The position numbers and the translations under genes were made by a program. 64,000 nucleotides of DNA from an uncultured Bacteroidales bacterium. GTDB lineage: Bacteria > Bacteroidota > Bacteroidia > Bacteroidales > UBA932. Position 1 is the stretch's first letter, and each line of letters begins with the position of its first letter. The notes beneath the pieces are model-generated. The model made no database searches, was not told the origin of the DNA, and was given only the letters and a program-made list of their open reading frames with translations. Below are positions 39,951 through 49,152 of this stretch, piece by piece. The stretch covers positions 29,823 through 93,822 of the forward strand of contig CAMVMG010000003.1 of NCBI GenBank assembly GCA_947168525.1. The letters are read 5' to 3'.

Positions 39951-41918
39951 ATGATGAAAAGGAGTATTTTGCATCTTCTCGCAGCCCTGGCCCTGGCCGG
40001 CTGTTCCCCGCTCTCCCATGTCCGGCAGTTGAGGGAGGGACAGGTGACGGCACAGCTGGTGTTGGGTCAGGAGGAACCGCTGCCGGAACTTGACCTGGGG
40101 ACACCGCTTCACCGGGACACCCTGGTTGTGAAGGATCCGGAGGGAAACCAGGTGCTCATCATGAAAGCGGTGAAGGACGAGAATGGAGAGATGGTTGCAA
40201 CCGATGTGCTGGAGGCAGCCCGGGTGACGGCCCGGTTCCGGAACGTTGCCGAGCGGCACGGGCGCATCGACCTCAAGTTCGACATCGTGGTTCCCGGGAA
40301 GATGCAAGACTCCAAATGGCAGCTGCGGTTCTACCCTGACATGTATGTGATGGAAGATTCCCTCCGCCTGGAGAGTGTCTTCATCACGGGGGCAGACTAC
40401 CGGAAAGCCCAGTTGAGGGGATACGAGCAGTATGACCGCTTCATCCGTTCCATCATCACCGACACCACCCTGTTCGTGGACATGCGGAACCTCGAGCTGT
40501 TCCTGAAACGGAATATCCCGCAGTTGTACCAGCTCAAACGCGACACCACATTCGTCTCCGATGAGCAGTTCCTTTCCCACTTCGGTGTAAGCGAGCAGCA
40601 GGCCATCGACCACTACACGGACATGTTTGCCTGGAAGCGCAACGAATACCGTAAGTCCCGGAGCGGAAAGATGTACGCGAAATACGTGAAGGTTCCCATC
40701 GAGAAGGAGGGACTGCGGCTGGATACCGTCCTGCAGTCCGTGAACGGAGATTTCATCTACCAGTACACGCAGACCATCAACACCCGGCCCAGGCTCCGGA
40801 AAGTGGACATCGTCCTGTCCGGGGATGTGTATGAGAGCGACCGCCGCATCTACTCCATGAAGCGGTCCAGTCCGCTCACCTTCTACATCAGCTCCCTTTC
40901 CTCGTTCACGGACGAGACCGAGCGCTATCTCACCAGCATCCGCGAGCGCAGGGCGGCGGCCAATACGGCCTGTTACGTGGATTTCGCCCAGGGGCGTTCC
41001 GACATCGACCTCTCCCTGGGAAACAACCGAAAGGAGATGGGGCGCATCCGGGACAACATTACCCAGTTGCTGGAAAACCGCCAGTTCGACCTGGATTCTA
41101 TCGTCATAGCGGCATCGGCTTCACCGGAAGGGGCCCTCTCTGCCAATATTTCCCTTTCCCAGCGGCGTGCCGCAGCCGTTGCCGACTTTTTCGATGCGTA
41201 TGTCCGCCATTACAGGGACTCCGTGCGGCGCAGTTCCTTCTCCGTCACCGTGGGGGAAGACGGGGCGGAACATACGGTATTGAGCCAGAACGGGAGCATC
41301 CCCTTCCTGTCCCGCTCCAACGGGGAAAACTGGGAGATGCTCTCGCTGCTGGTAGACCAGGATACCCTGCTCTCGGAACACGCACGGACGTCCTATGCCC
41401 GCCACCTGGCCCTCCAGGACCCGGACCTGCGGGAGAGCGCCATCCAGAAGGAGCCTTACTACAACTACTTGCGGGAAAAGCTCTATCCCCGGCTCAGGAC
41501 CGTCAAGTTTGACTTCTTCCTGCACCGGAAAGGCATGATCAAGGACACAGTGCACACCACCGAATTAGATACGGCGTACATGAAAGGCGTTGCCGCCCTC
41601 AAGGAAAGGGATTACAAGCGGGCGCTGGAATTCCTGCGGCCGTACCGGGACTACAACACCGCCATCGCCTATGTGTCACTGGATTACAACGCATCGGCCA
41701 TGGCCATCCTGCAGGACCTCAGGCGCACGCCCCAGGTGAATTACATGCTGGCGGTGGTCCATGCCCGGAACGGCGACGACCAGGCGGCCGTCCAATGCTA
41801 CCTGGATGCCTGCGAGGCCGACCGCTCCTTCGTCTTCCGCGGGAATCTGGACCCGGAGATATCGGCCCTGATCAAAAGATATGGGCTGGATAAGCGAAAC
41901 GAAAATGGAACCACTTAA
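39951..41918 (+). CDS. OmpA-like lipoprotein of the pilus locus
   Basis: The 655-residue protein has a lipoprotein signal (lipobox ALAGC, Cys near residue 18) and a beta-rich N-terminal part. An OmpA-like peptidoglycan-binding region follows at about residues 338-420 (VDFAQGRSDIDLSLGNNRKEM, SASPEGALSANISLSQRRAAAV), then TPR-like helices at about 540-640 (KGVAALKERDYKRALEFL). Similar proteins stand at the head of fimbrial loci in Bacteroidales. It would sit in the outer membrane facing the periplasm, perhaps anchoring pilus assembly to the cell wall (inference). Confidence 0.72.
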   Translation: MMKRSILHLLAALALAGCSPLSHVRQLREGQVTAQLVLGQEEPLPELDLGTPLHRDTLVVKDPEGNQVLIMKAVKDENGEMVATDVLEAARVTARFRNVAERHGRIDLKFDIVVPGKMQDSKWQLRFYPDMYVMEDSLRLESVFITGADYRKAQLRGYEQYDRFIRSIITDTTLFVDMRNLELFLKRNIPQLYQLKRDTTFVSDEQFLSHFGVSEQQAIDHYTDMFAWKRNEYRKSRSGKMYAKYVKVPIEKEGLRLDTVLQSVNGDFIYQYTQTINTRPRLRKVDIVLSGDVYESDRRIYSMKRSSPLTFYISSLSSFTDETERYLTSIRERRAAANTACYVDFAQGRSDIDLSLGNNRKEMGRIRDNITQLLENRQFDLDSIVIAASASPEGALSANISLSQRRAAAVADFFDAYVRHYRDSVRRSSFSVTVGEDGAEHTVLSQNGSIPFLSRSNGENWEMLSLLVDQDTLLSEHARTSYARHLALQDPDLRESAIQKEPYYNYLREKLYPRLRTVKFDFFLHRKGMIKDTVHTTELDTAYMKGVAALKERDYKRALEFLRPYRDYNTAIAYVSLDYNASAMAILQDLRRTPQVNYMLAVVHARNGDDQAAVQCYLDACEADRSFVFRGNLDPEISALIKRYGLDKRNENGTT

Positions 41919-41953
41919 ATATCAATGTTATAATCTACTAAAATCATTCATGT

Positions 41954-43024
41954 ATGAAAAACCTTTATCATTCCCTTCTGCCCGCCCTGGCGCTCCTGAC
42001 AGCCATCCTCTCCTGCTCCAAAAACGCTCCCGACACGCCGCAGTCCGGAGCATCCGGCACCGTCACACAGGACATCACCCGCACGGGAACCCTGTTTGTC
42101 AAGGTGGAAAACAACACCAAAGCCAGTGTTGCCCCGGAAGCCGAAAAAGCAGTGCATTCCCTGCAGGTATTCGTTTTCAACGCCGCCTCAGGAAAACGGG
42201 AGACGGACAAGTTCGTGCAGGCCAGTTCCCTGCAGATTACGGCGCCCCTCGGGGAGAAACATGTATGGGCCATCGTGAACCATGAGCGGTTCATGGACAT
42301 GCCCACGGAGGAGAAGCTCAAGGAAACGGTCTCGGACCTCTCCGACAACTACGCCGGCAACGCCGTCTCGCTGGTGATGGCCGGCAGCAAGACCGTGAAC
42401 GTGGAGCAGAAGGACATGCCCCTGGAAGTGAACGTCACCCGCCTGACCTCCCGGATTTCTCTCAAGAACGTCACGGTGAACCTGGACGACACCTACCTGA
42501 AGGGCTGCACCTTCACCATCAAGGACATCTACCTGAAAAACGTGGCCGGCAACACCAATTTCTCCCTGGACAAGAACGGAACGGAATGGAGCATCATGGA
42601 TCCCACCGTGTGGTACAACCAGATGAAACAGGAAGACACACCCTCCGTGAATCCCCTGATCCTGGACCGCAACCTGAGCATCAACTGCCCGGAGGGGCAG
42701 GCTAAGACGATCGACAAAGTGTGGTACACCTATCCTAACCCCAGCCAGGGCGACAGCAACAGCAGTTCCTGGAGCGCCCGCAAAACCCGTCTGGTGATTC
42801 ATGCCGAGGTGGTGGGCTACGGCAGCAACGCCATCCAGTCCTATTATACTTTCACCCTTCCTGTCCTCAAGCGAAACTTCTCTTACGAGATTTCCAACAT
42901 CACCTTCACCATGCTGGGTAAGGACAACGACAATGACGACAGCGTGACTGACACCGGTGTGGCCGCCATCACCCTGAAAGTGGCCGAGTGGGACAACGGA
43001 ACCGCTATGACATACAATATGTAA
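41954..43024 (+). CDS. Fimbrillin (FimA/Mfa1-type pilin)
   Basis: The 356-residue lipoprotein has a signal with lipobox AILSC, an N-terminal beta domain with the VHSLQVFVFNAASGKRE strand typical of FimA/Mfa1 pilins, and a large C-terminal domain with WYTYPNP and TRLVIHAEVVGYG. Type V pilins are secreted as lipoproteins, cleaved by an Arg-gingipain-like protease, and polymerise by strand exchange. The C-terminus VAAITLKVAEWDNGTAMTYNM looks like the donor-strand segment. It is followed by the Mfa2-type gene 25 bases on. Confidence 0.85.
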   Translation: MKNLYHSLLPALALLTAILSCSKNAPDTPQSGASGTVTQDITRTGTLFVKVENNTKASVAPEAEKAVHSLQVFVFNAASGKRETDKFVQASSLQITAPLGEKHVWAIVNHERFMDMPTEEKLKETVSDLSDNYAGNAVSLVMAGSKTVNVEQKDMPLEVNVTRLTSRISLKNVTVNLDDTYLKGCTFTIKDIYLKNVAGNTNFSLDKNGTEWSIMDPTVWYNQMKQEDTPSVNPLILDRNLSINCPEGQAKTIDKVWYTYPNPSQGDSNSSSWSARKTRLVIHAEVVGYGSNAIQSYYTFTLPVLKRNFSYEISNITFTMLGKDNDNDDSVTDTGVAAITLKVAEWDNGTAMTYNM

Positions 43025-43049
43025 ATATAAGTCCTTATCTTCCAACCGC

Positions 43050-43892
43050 ATGCTACAGCTCAGAACTTTGACGGGAGCACTGGCGATTGCCGCCATATGC
43101 TCCTCCTGCCAGTCCCCCATCAAGGAAGACAGGTCTTCCTGTCCGGCCACCCTTTTCTTCGAGTTCCTGGACAAGCAGGGGCTCCAGCCCACCGACCTGA
43201 TGTACCTGGAAGCCTTTCCGGTACTGGGAGAAGAGAGCCGGGTAAGGGATACCACCACCGTTGGGGCTATGGCCGGAAAAACCTATTCCCTGCAGGTGCG
43301 GCGAAGCGATGTAGTCTCTATCTACGGGGCCGCCTGTTTCGGGAAAAGCCACTGGTCCGGGGAGAGCGGATGGGTGGTGGACAGCGGACAGGACGGCGAT
43401 CCCCTGTACCGTTTCGCCGCCAAGGTGTCCGGGATGGAAGAATCGGTGGTCGTTCCCGTAGAAATGACCAAGGAACACAGTACGATCCATGTGAAATTCA
43501 TCGAATTCGACCAGGAAAGGAACCACGGCCGCTTTCCCTACAAGGTATGCGTGAAGGCAAACACCTGCGGGCTGGACCTGTATTCGGGACTCCCCATTCC
43601 CGGCCCCTTTTACTTCTCGCCCGAGGAGGGTCTTGCCGGAGAATATGTGTTCACCGTTCCCCGGCAGGCCGACCACAGCCTCTGTATCGAACTGCGGGAC
43701 CTTTCCCTGGACAGCGAGGCACCCCCGACAGACAGCATCCTGCTCTGGAACCTCCTGAAGCAGATTGAAGGATTCAGCTGGGACCTGCCCAACCTGCCCG
43801 ACGTCCATGTGGAGATCGACTATGTACGCTCCCTGGTCAGTGTTTTCATCAGCGACTGGCAGACTGCGACTTATATCAACTTTACCCGCTAA
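43050..43892 (+). CDS. FimB/Mfa2-type pilus anchor
   Basis: The 280-residue lipoprotein has the short signal, lipobox ICSSCQ, and the SPIKEDRSSCP sequence that marks Mfa2/FimB proteins just after the lipid-bearing cysteine. It has two beta sandwich-like parts. Members cap the base of the pilus and tether it to the outer membrane, controlling length. It follows the pilin gene closely; the next fimbrillin is 100 bases away, across a hairpin. Confidence 0.86.
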   Translation: MLQLRTLTGALAIAAICSSCQSPIKEDRSSCPATLFFEFLDKQGLQPTDLMYLEAFPVLGEESRVRDTTTVGAMAGKTYSLQVRRSDVVSIYGAACFGKSHWSGESGWVVDSGQDGDPLYRFAAKVSGMEESVVVPVEMTKEHSTIHVKFIEFDQERNHGRFPYKVCVKANTCGLDLYSGLPIPGPFYFSPEEGLAGEYVFTVPRQADHSLCIELRDLSLDSEAPPTDSILLWNLLKQIEGFSWDLPNLPDVHVEIDYVRSLVSVFISDWQTATYINFTR

Positions 43893-43935
43893 AACCGCCC
43901 GCAGCGATGTGCGCTCCTCCTATCTGTTTGTATTC

Positions 43936-43967
43936 AATCCCGGCAGGCATGGCAGCCTCCCGGGATT
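43936..43967 (+). repeat. Intra-operon hairpin, palindrome-family-like
   Basis: Arms AATCCCGG (43936-43943) and CCGGGATT (43960-43967) pair perfectly and enclose AGGC-ATGGCA-GCCT, itself a perfect inner stem. No T-tract follows. Arm length and the CCCGG core agree with the elements in mutY and the flavoprotein gene. It could stabilise or attenuate the pilus mRNA between the anchor and next pilin. Confidence 0.6.
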
Positions 43968-43992
43968 CCAGGAAACTTAAACGCAAAACTGT

Positions 43993-45060
43993 ATGAACAA
44001 GCCTTGTATATTCTTTGTCTGCGCCGTCCTCAGCCTGGGCGCAGCCTGTTCCAAGACAACCCCGGAGGCTGGCAAATCCCTTCTGGAAGCCGCTGCAGAG
44101 GGCGACGGAACCGGAACCGTATGCATCCGCCTGGAAGGCATCCTGGCCACAAAGGTGGCCAACCCGTCCGAAGAAACGGAAAAGCAGGGACACCGGTGGG
44201 CCTTCTGGCTTTTCGACCAGGACGGGGACAGTGTTGTGTACGGGAGCGGGCAAGCCGGGGAAGAAATCCGCCGCACCGTCCTCACCGGCTCTTACACGGC
44301 CGTCGCCCTGGTGAACTATCCAGACGGCCTGGATCCGATATCGGTGAAAAAGATCGGAGACATCCGCCTCCGGGTGGCCGGTCTGGCCGACAACACCCCG
44401 TCTTCCCTGCTGATGTACGGGGAAACCCCGCTGACCCTGGAGAAAGACCTCACGGTAGAGGCGGCCATCGAGGTGAAACGCCTGGTGGCCAAAGTAGGCG
44501 TAAAAAAGGTGACCGTCGCCTTTGAGAATCCCTATCTGGCGGCCAAAACCACGGTCCTGCAGGCCATATACCTTACCAACGTTTACCGCAGTGCCCGCCT
44601 GGGGAAAGACTATACCGTAGAAGAACTCTCTCCTTCCCGCTCCGCCTGGTACAACGCGATGGGGTGGCATCTTTCGGGAGAGAACGACCCGGCCTGCGAC
44701 CGCCTTCTGGGAGAGGAAGGCCTGAATGCCGTGCTCACGGCGGCGTCCCCGCACACGGACGCCCACTATTTCTACACTTTCCCCAATCCCGTCCCGGAGA
44801 GCCAGGACACCCACCAGGACAGTTGGAGCGTCCGCGCCACGAGAATGGTCCTTCAAGTCGCCGTGGGGAACAAAGTCTTTTATTACCAGATTGCGGTTCC
44901 CGGGATGGAACGCAACAAAGTTTATCTGGCCGAGGAAGTGGTGCTCAGGAACCTGGGTTCCCAAGATCCGGAACTGGAGATTCCCGGTTCCATCGATGTC
45001 GTATTCTCGGCTTTCGGGAAAGACTGGGACAACGATTATTCAATTACTGAAAACTCATAA
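43993..45060 (+). CDS. Second fimbrillin-type lipoprotein
   Basis: The 355-residue lipoprotein (lipobox LGAAC) has the same domain plan as the first pilin: RWAFWLFDQDGDSVVYG in the N-domain and YFYTFPNPVP plus ATRMVLQVAVGN in the C-domain, compare WYTYPNP and TRLVIHAEV in the first. It is likely a minor shaft or adaptor subunit. It ends VVFSAFGKDWDNDYSITENS, where the first protein has GKDNDNDDSVTDTG followed by an extra strand, so the usual C-terminal donor strand seems missing and it may sit at a terminal position (inference). Confidence 0.78.
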   Translation: MNKPCIFFVCAVLSLGAACSKTTPEAGKSLLEAAAEGDGTGTVCIRLEGILATKVANPSEETEKQGHRWAFWLFDQDGDSVVYGSGQAGEEIRRTVLTGSYTAVALVNYPDGLDPISVKKIGDIRLRVAGLADNTPSSLLMYGETPLTLEKDLTVEAAIEVKRLVAKVGVKKVTVAFENPYLAAKTTVLQAIYLTNVYRSARLGKDYTVEELSPSRSAWYNAMGWHLSGENDPACDRLLGEEGLNAVLTAASPHTDAHYFYTFPNPVPESQDTHQDSWSVRATRMVLQVAVGNKVFYYQIAVPGMERNKVYLAEEVVLRNLGSQDPELEIPGSIDVVFSAFGKDWDNDYSITENS

Positions 45061-45084
45061 AACCAAACCGTTAGAAATCCCTAT

Positions 45085-46971
45085 ATGAACTGCTTATTCA
45101 AGAACTTCAAACCGCTTCTCCCGGTTGCTCTCCTGCTGCTGGGAACCAGCTGCGAAAAAACGGAAAGTCCCGTTGAAACGGACAAGGGGGAATGCTGTCT
45201 GACCCTGGCTCTGGAAGAGCCCGGCGAACCGCAGACCCGCTCCCTGCTGCAGTCTGCCGATATAGAAAGCAAAATCACGTCCGTAACCATTGGCGTCTAT
45301 CAGGGCGGGCTGCTGGCAGAGAAAGCGCATTTTGAAACGGACTTCGACAAGATGAGTTTCCCGCTGGAAGACGGCGTATACACGGCTTATGCGCTGGTGA
45401 ACATGGGAGACATGAGCGGACAGCTCCCCGACCGGGAGACGGAGCTCGCCGGCCTCGGTTATACCATTCCGGGATACACGGAAAGCGGGGACGGCATCGA
45501 GTACCGGGGCCTTCCCATGGCCGGAAAACTGGACTATACCGTAGGAGTGACCCAGAGCGGGGCCATCCCGGTAAGACGACTCCTGGCCAAAGTCACGGCT
45601 GTGCTGGACTGTCGCTGGACCGGGACCATCAGCTCCGTGAAAGTATGCAACCTGAACGGTTCCCTGAAGCCTTTCGGGAAAAGCGCAGCCGCCTCCGTGG
45701 CCGATATCCTCCCTGTCCAGGAGTTCCAGGCCGGAAGCGACGCCGCGTCCGGAAGTTTTGTGTTTTACGTACCGGAGAACTTGCAGGGCACCATTTCCGG
45801 AATCACCGACAGCAACGGCAAGAGCCCTGAAGGAAACACCGCCGTAAACGGCAAAAAAACGCTCCTGACCTACTTGGAAACGGAAGTTAAAGGCGCTTCC
45901 GGCGTGGAAGGGACCATCACCTACCGGAGTTTCCTAGGCAGTGACGCCACATCCAATTTCGACATCCTGAGAAACTGCCGCTATACCTGGACACTCCACT
46001 TCCTGCCGGATGGCCGGCTCCGGAACGACTGGAAACACGAGAACCAGCTCAAATGGTCGGAGTACCGCTACGCCATGGAGCCGTCTTCGCTTGTCCTGTA
46101 CCCGGAGGAATCGGCCTTTGTCACCGTCCAGCGCCACGAAGACCGTTACGAGTACGGGGTCTTCCAGGCCGACGGCGGACCGGTAAAGGCCTGGGGTGAC
46201 CATTTCAGCTGGTCCTACTGTCCGCCGGGGAATCCTTCCTTCGTCAATGACAACAGCGTGATTATAGGAGCCCTGTCCGGAAGTAACTATTCCATCTATG
46301 CCCAAGGCCCCGGTTCGCGGCGGATCACCGCCACCGGCGAGGGATACAGCTATACTTGCGACGTACTTGTGCGGGAGTACAGCCGGAAACTGATCCTGGT
46401 AGCAGACCGACCGCGGGCTACAGTGGGAGAGCAGGTTAATCTGAGAGCCCTGCTGTTCACAACGCGCAACGGGATCACTTCGGCCGGGGAGGATGTCACG
46501 GCGGACCAGATACACACCTTCCTGTACCGGGAACAGGCGGAATCAATCAATCCGGTAAAAATGAGCTCTCAAGGCGTACTCAACGCCATTTCGGCCGGTG
46601 AAGACCGTTTCAGTGCCCGGTATAACTGCACGGAGGACGACCACTTCCTGGGCGCTTTCGGGGTTTGGGTGTGTTTTGAAGACCAGCTCACCGGCAACCT
46701 GGCCATCAACGGGGCCGGGACGGTGGGAACGACCGGCGGCGGGATCCAGCTCAGCGCCAGTTTCACGCCCTATTCGGGCGGCGTGCCCCTCACCCCGGCC
46801 GATGTCAGCAGCGCCGTGAACTGGCGGATCCAGGACGGGGACAATGTCGTCCATATTTCCAACGACGGTTATGTGACTAGTTCGCAGGCAACGGCAGCCG
46901 TAGCGCATGCCAGCTATACTGTAGGCGGCATTACGTACAGGGCACACGCAGTAGTGCGGTTTAACCGGTAA
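45085..46971 (+). CDS. Large tip-type fimbrial lipoprotein (DUF4906-like)
   Basis: The 628-residue lipoprotein (lipobox LGTSC) has an N-terminal fimbrillin-like region (about residues 35-320: ITSVTIGVYQGG, YTAYALVNMGDM, LLAKVTAVLD, CRYTWTLHFLPDG) and a C-terminal part with Ig-like beta domains (about 330-628; the YSYTCDVLV and YTVGGITYRAHAVVRFN endings are Big2-like). In other type V loci the last, largest protein is the tip adhesin, so that role is inferred. It is the final gene of the operon. Confidence 0.72.
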   Translation: MNCLFKNFKPLLPVALLLLGTSCEKTESPVETDKGECCLTLALEEPGEPQTRSLLQSADIESKITSVTIGVYQGGLLAEKAHFETDFDKMSFPLEDGVYTAYALVNMGDMSGQLPDRETELAGLGYTIPGYTESGDGIEYRGLPMAGKLDYTVGVTQSGAIPVRRLLAKVTAVLDCRWTGTISSVKVCNLNGSLKPFGKSAAASVADILPVQEFQAGSDAASGSFVFYVPENLQGTISGITDSNGKSPEGNTAVNGKKTLLTYLETEVKGASGVEGTITYRSFLGSDATSNFDILRNCRYTWTLHFLPDGRLRNDWKHENQLKWSEYRYAMEPSSLVLYPEESAFVTVQRHEDRYEYGVFQADGGPVKAWGDHFSWSYCPPGNPSFVNDNSVIIGALSGSNYSIYAQGPGSRRITATGEGYSYTCDVLVREYSRKLILVADRPRATVGEQVNLRALLFTTRNGITSAGEDVTADQIHTFLYREQAESINPVKMSSQGVLNAISAGEDRFSARYNCTEDDHFLGAFGVWVCFEDQLTGNLAINGAGTVGTTGGGIQLSASFTPYSGGVPLTPADVSSAVNWRIQDGDNVVHISNDGYVTSSQATAAVAHASYTVGGITYRAHAVVRFNR

Positions 46972-46999
46972 TGGCTTGGTTCTTGCTATAAAATTTCCG

Positions 47000-47007
47000 T
47001 ATCTTTG
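47000..47007 (+). promoter_or_regulatory. -7 box TATCTTTG for the NlpC/P60 gene
   Basis: It is an exact TAnnTTTG match, 8 bases before ATG 47016. Confidence 0.6.
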
Positions 47008-47015
47008 CAGCGATA

Positions 47016-47705
47016 ATGCGAACGAAACGGCTATTTCCATACATACTGGCCCTGCTCGTGGCTGTCCAGGCTTGCGGAACCGCCCGGAAGGGGGCTCCCG
47101 CATCCTCTTCCGCCCCGGTTATCCTTCCGCTGGAAGATCCTGCAGCGATTGCCAGGTCTCAGGAGCGGGCCCAGGAAGTGGCCGATTCCATCGAGCGCGT
47201 GCGGAAACCCGCCTCCGTCCCGGAGAATCCTCTGGCATCGGTTCCCGATAATCCGGTCCCGGAAACGGAGGAAGTGCAGGCGGAAGAAGCCGTCCCACTT
47301 TCCGACCAGGTAATCGCCTATGCCCGCACTTTCATGGGTACGCCCTATAAATTGGGCGCTTCCGGTCCTTCCAAGTTCGACTGTTCCGGTTTCACCCGCT
47401 ATGTGTTCAAGAAGTTCGGCTACAACCTCACCCAGTATTCCGGCGCCCAGTTCAGGGAAGGCCGCGAAGTAGCCGGCTACACAGACCTGCAGAAGGGAGA
47501 CCTGGTCTTTTTCGGGCAGCGGGGCCGGGTGCGGAACATCGGCCATGTGGGCATCGTGGTATCTGTAGATGAGGAAAAAGGCAGTTTCACCTTTATCCAC
47601 GCCTCTGTTTCCAACGGCGTGGTAGAGCAAACTTCCAGCCACCCCTACTTCATGATGCGTTACATGGGAGCCCGTCGCATCCTCCCCGACGAGCCCCGCC
47701 GATAA
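47016..47705 (+). CDS. NlpC/P60 (C40) peptidoglycan endopeptidase lipoprotein
   Basis: The 229-residue protein has a lipoprotein signal (lipobox VQAC), a Pro/Glu-rich linker (about residues 22-90) and an NlpC/P60 domain (about 95-225) with catalytic Cys in FDCSGFTRYVF, His in IGHVGIVV and a polar His in FIHAS. Such enzymes cut the peptide stems of peptidoglycan. It has its own promoter box, so it is probably not part of the pilus operon before it. No terminator is visible between them. Confidence 0.9.
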   Translation: MRTKRLFPYILALLVAVQACGTARKGAPASSSAPVILPLEDPAAIARSQERAQEVADSIERVRKPASVPENPLASVPDNPVPETEEVQAEEAVPLSDQVIAYARTFMGTPYKLGASGPSKFDCSGFTRYVFKKFGYNLTQYSGAQFREGREVAGYTDLQKGDLVFFGQRGRVRNIGHVGIVVSVDEEKGSFTFIHASVSNGVVEQTSSHPYFMMRYMGARRILPDEPRR

Positions 47706-47740
47706 TGTCCTTCTGCCCTTGCCGTTCCGTATTTTTTGCT

Positions 47741-47748
47741 TATCTTTG
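47741..47748 (+). promoter_or_regulatory. -7 box TATCTTTG for tmRNA
   Basis: It is an exact TAnnTTTG match, 13 bases before the first base of mature tmRNA. TTTTTTG at 47732-47738 is nearby but too close to be a clear -33 element. Confidence 0.6.
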
Positions 47749-47761
47749 CAGTCCGTTCGAC

Positions 47762-48159
47762 GGGGGTGTTTTGGTTTTGACAGCGTTGATGTCGGACAGT
47801 AAGCATGCCGGGCGTGGGAATTTGGCCCGTAAATCCCAGGTTCCAAAAAATCAGTTGCCAACAACAACTATGCACTCGCTGCTTAATTAGCCAAGCTAAT
47901 TAGCTTAATCCGCTGCGCCAAGGCTGCGCAGCCGACGAGTATCCCTCGGACGTTCCGCCCGTTATCGTCCGGCCCAGGGGTATCATCCAGAACGGGACGC
48001 TCCGGCAGACGCCTTTAAAACCGGCTAAGACTTAAAGGCTAAGGCCCGTGTCGCCCGCCATCCGGCAGCACGCGCACAAAAACCAAAGGACGGATAAGCA
48101 TGTAGAAAGCTGCCTGGTGCGGCGTTTGGACAAGGGTTCGAGTCCCTTCACCTCCACCA
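47762..48159 (+). ncRNA. ssrA: tmRNA (transfer-messenger RNA)
   Basis: The 398-base one-piece tmRNA rescues stalled ribosomes. The 5' end GGGGGTG pairs with CACCTCC at the 3' end (one G-T pair), and the T arm has GGGTTCGAGTCCC with encoded CCA. The tag reading frame (47857-47886) starts at the resume codon GCC and codes ANNNYALAA followed by TAA; the YALAA end is the proteolysis signal found in this phylum. A terminator follows immediately. Confidence 0.96.
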
Positions 48160-48195
48160 AAACCCTCAACGGAAGTTTTTCTGTTGAGGGTTTTT
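48160..48195 (+). terminator. Terminator of tmRNA
   Basis: AAACCCTCAAC (48160-48170) pairs exactly with GTTGAGGGTTT (48183-48193) and T residues follow. Confidence 0.88.
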
Positions 48196-48212
48196 ATGTT
48201 GAGTAGTGTACT

Positions 48213-49148
48213 ATGCCTCATCTTGGAGAAATCATCTCGCTCATCGTCGCTGTCTCCTGGACGGTAACGGCGCTTTTCGCCGACAAAGCCAGCCACCGGA
48301 TCGGGTCCATGACCGCCAATGTGGTCCGCCTGGTGCTGGCCTCCTTCTTCCTGGGCATCCTCCTGTGGATCACTGTCGGCCATCCGTACCCGGTATATGC
48401 CGGCGGCAAGGCCTGGGGGCACCTGGCCCTGTCCGCCCTGGTGGGCTATGTCTTTGGCGATTACTGCCTGTTCAACTGCTACCTTTGGATCGGGGCGCGT
48501 TTCGGCCAGCTGTTCATGACCCTGGCTCCGCCGATGGCAGCCATCGCCGGCTGGGCTATCCTGGGAGAGACGCTCACTTGGAAATCGGCATTGGCCATGC
48601 TGGTGACACTGAGCGGTATAGCCATCTCTATCTTAAGCAGGGATGAAGGCAAGCACGTCAAGCTGGCCTTGCCGCTCAAGGGCGTGCTGCTAGGCCTGGG
48701 CGCCGGCCTGGGTCAGGGTGTGGGCCTGGTGCTGAGCAAGGTGGGCATGAACTATTACGCCCAGGACATTCCCGCTGACGCTGCACAGCAGATGCAGGCC
48801 ATGCTCCCCTTCGCCTCCACCATGATCAGGGCCCTGGTGGGCAGCATCGGTTTCCTGCTGCTGATGGCCCTTCACAAAGAGCTGCCCCAGCTCCGCAAGG
48901 CAGCCCACGACCCGGTGGGCATGCGCTACGCCCTGATCATGACCCTCTTCGGCCCGGTCTTCGGCGTATCCCTCTCGCTGATGGCCGTCCAGTACACCAA
49001 CGCGGGCATCGCCTCCACCCTGATGGCCCTCACGCCCGTGCTCATCCTCATCCCGTACGCCTTTATCTACAAGCAGAAGATCAAAGGCCGGGAACTCGTG
49101 GGCGTTGCCGTGAGCATGCTGGGCGTCGCCCTGTTTTTCCTGCTGTAA
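48213..49148 (+). CDS. DMT-superfamily (EamA) transporter
   Basis: The 311-residue protein has ten hydrophobic segments in two EamA repeats (first about residues 5-140, second about 155-310; ALVGYVFGDYCLFNCYLW and SLSLMAVQYTNAGIASTLMALTPVL are typical). Members export metabolites such as amino acids; the substrate is unknown. It starts 15 bases after the tmRNA terminator, and no clear promoter box was found in that space. The nhaC gene follows 4 bases after the stop. Confidence 0.83.
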   Translation: MPHLGEIISLIVAVSWTVTALFADKASHRIGSMTANVVRLVLASFFLGILLWITVGHPYPVYAGGKAWGHLALSALVGYVFGDYCLFNCYLWIGARFGQLFMTLAPPMAAIAGWAILGETLTWKSALAMLVTLSGIAISILSRDEGKHVKLALPLKGVLLGLGAGLGQGVGLVLSKVGMNYYAQDIPADAAQQMQAMLPFASTMIRALVGSIGFLLLMALHKELPQLRKAAHDPVGMRYALIMTLFGPVFGVSLSLMAVQYTNAGIASTLMALTPVLILIPYAFIYKQKIKGRELVGVAVSMLGVALFFLL

Positions 49149-49152
49149 AGCC

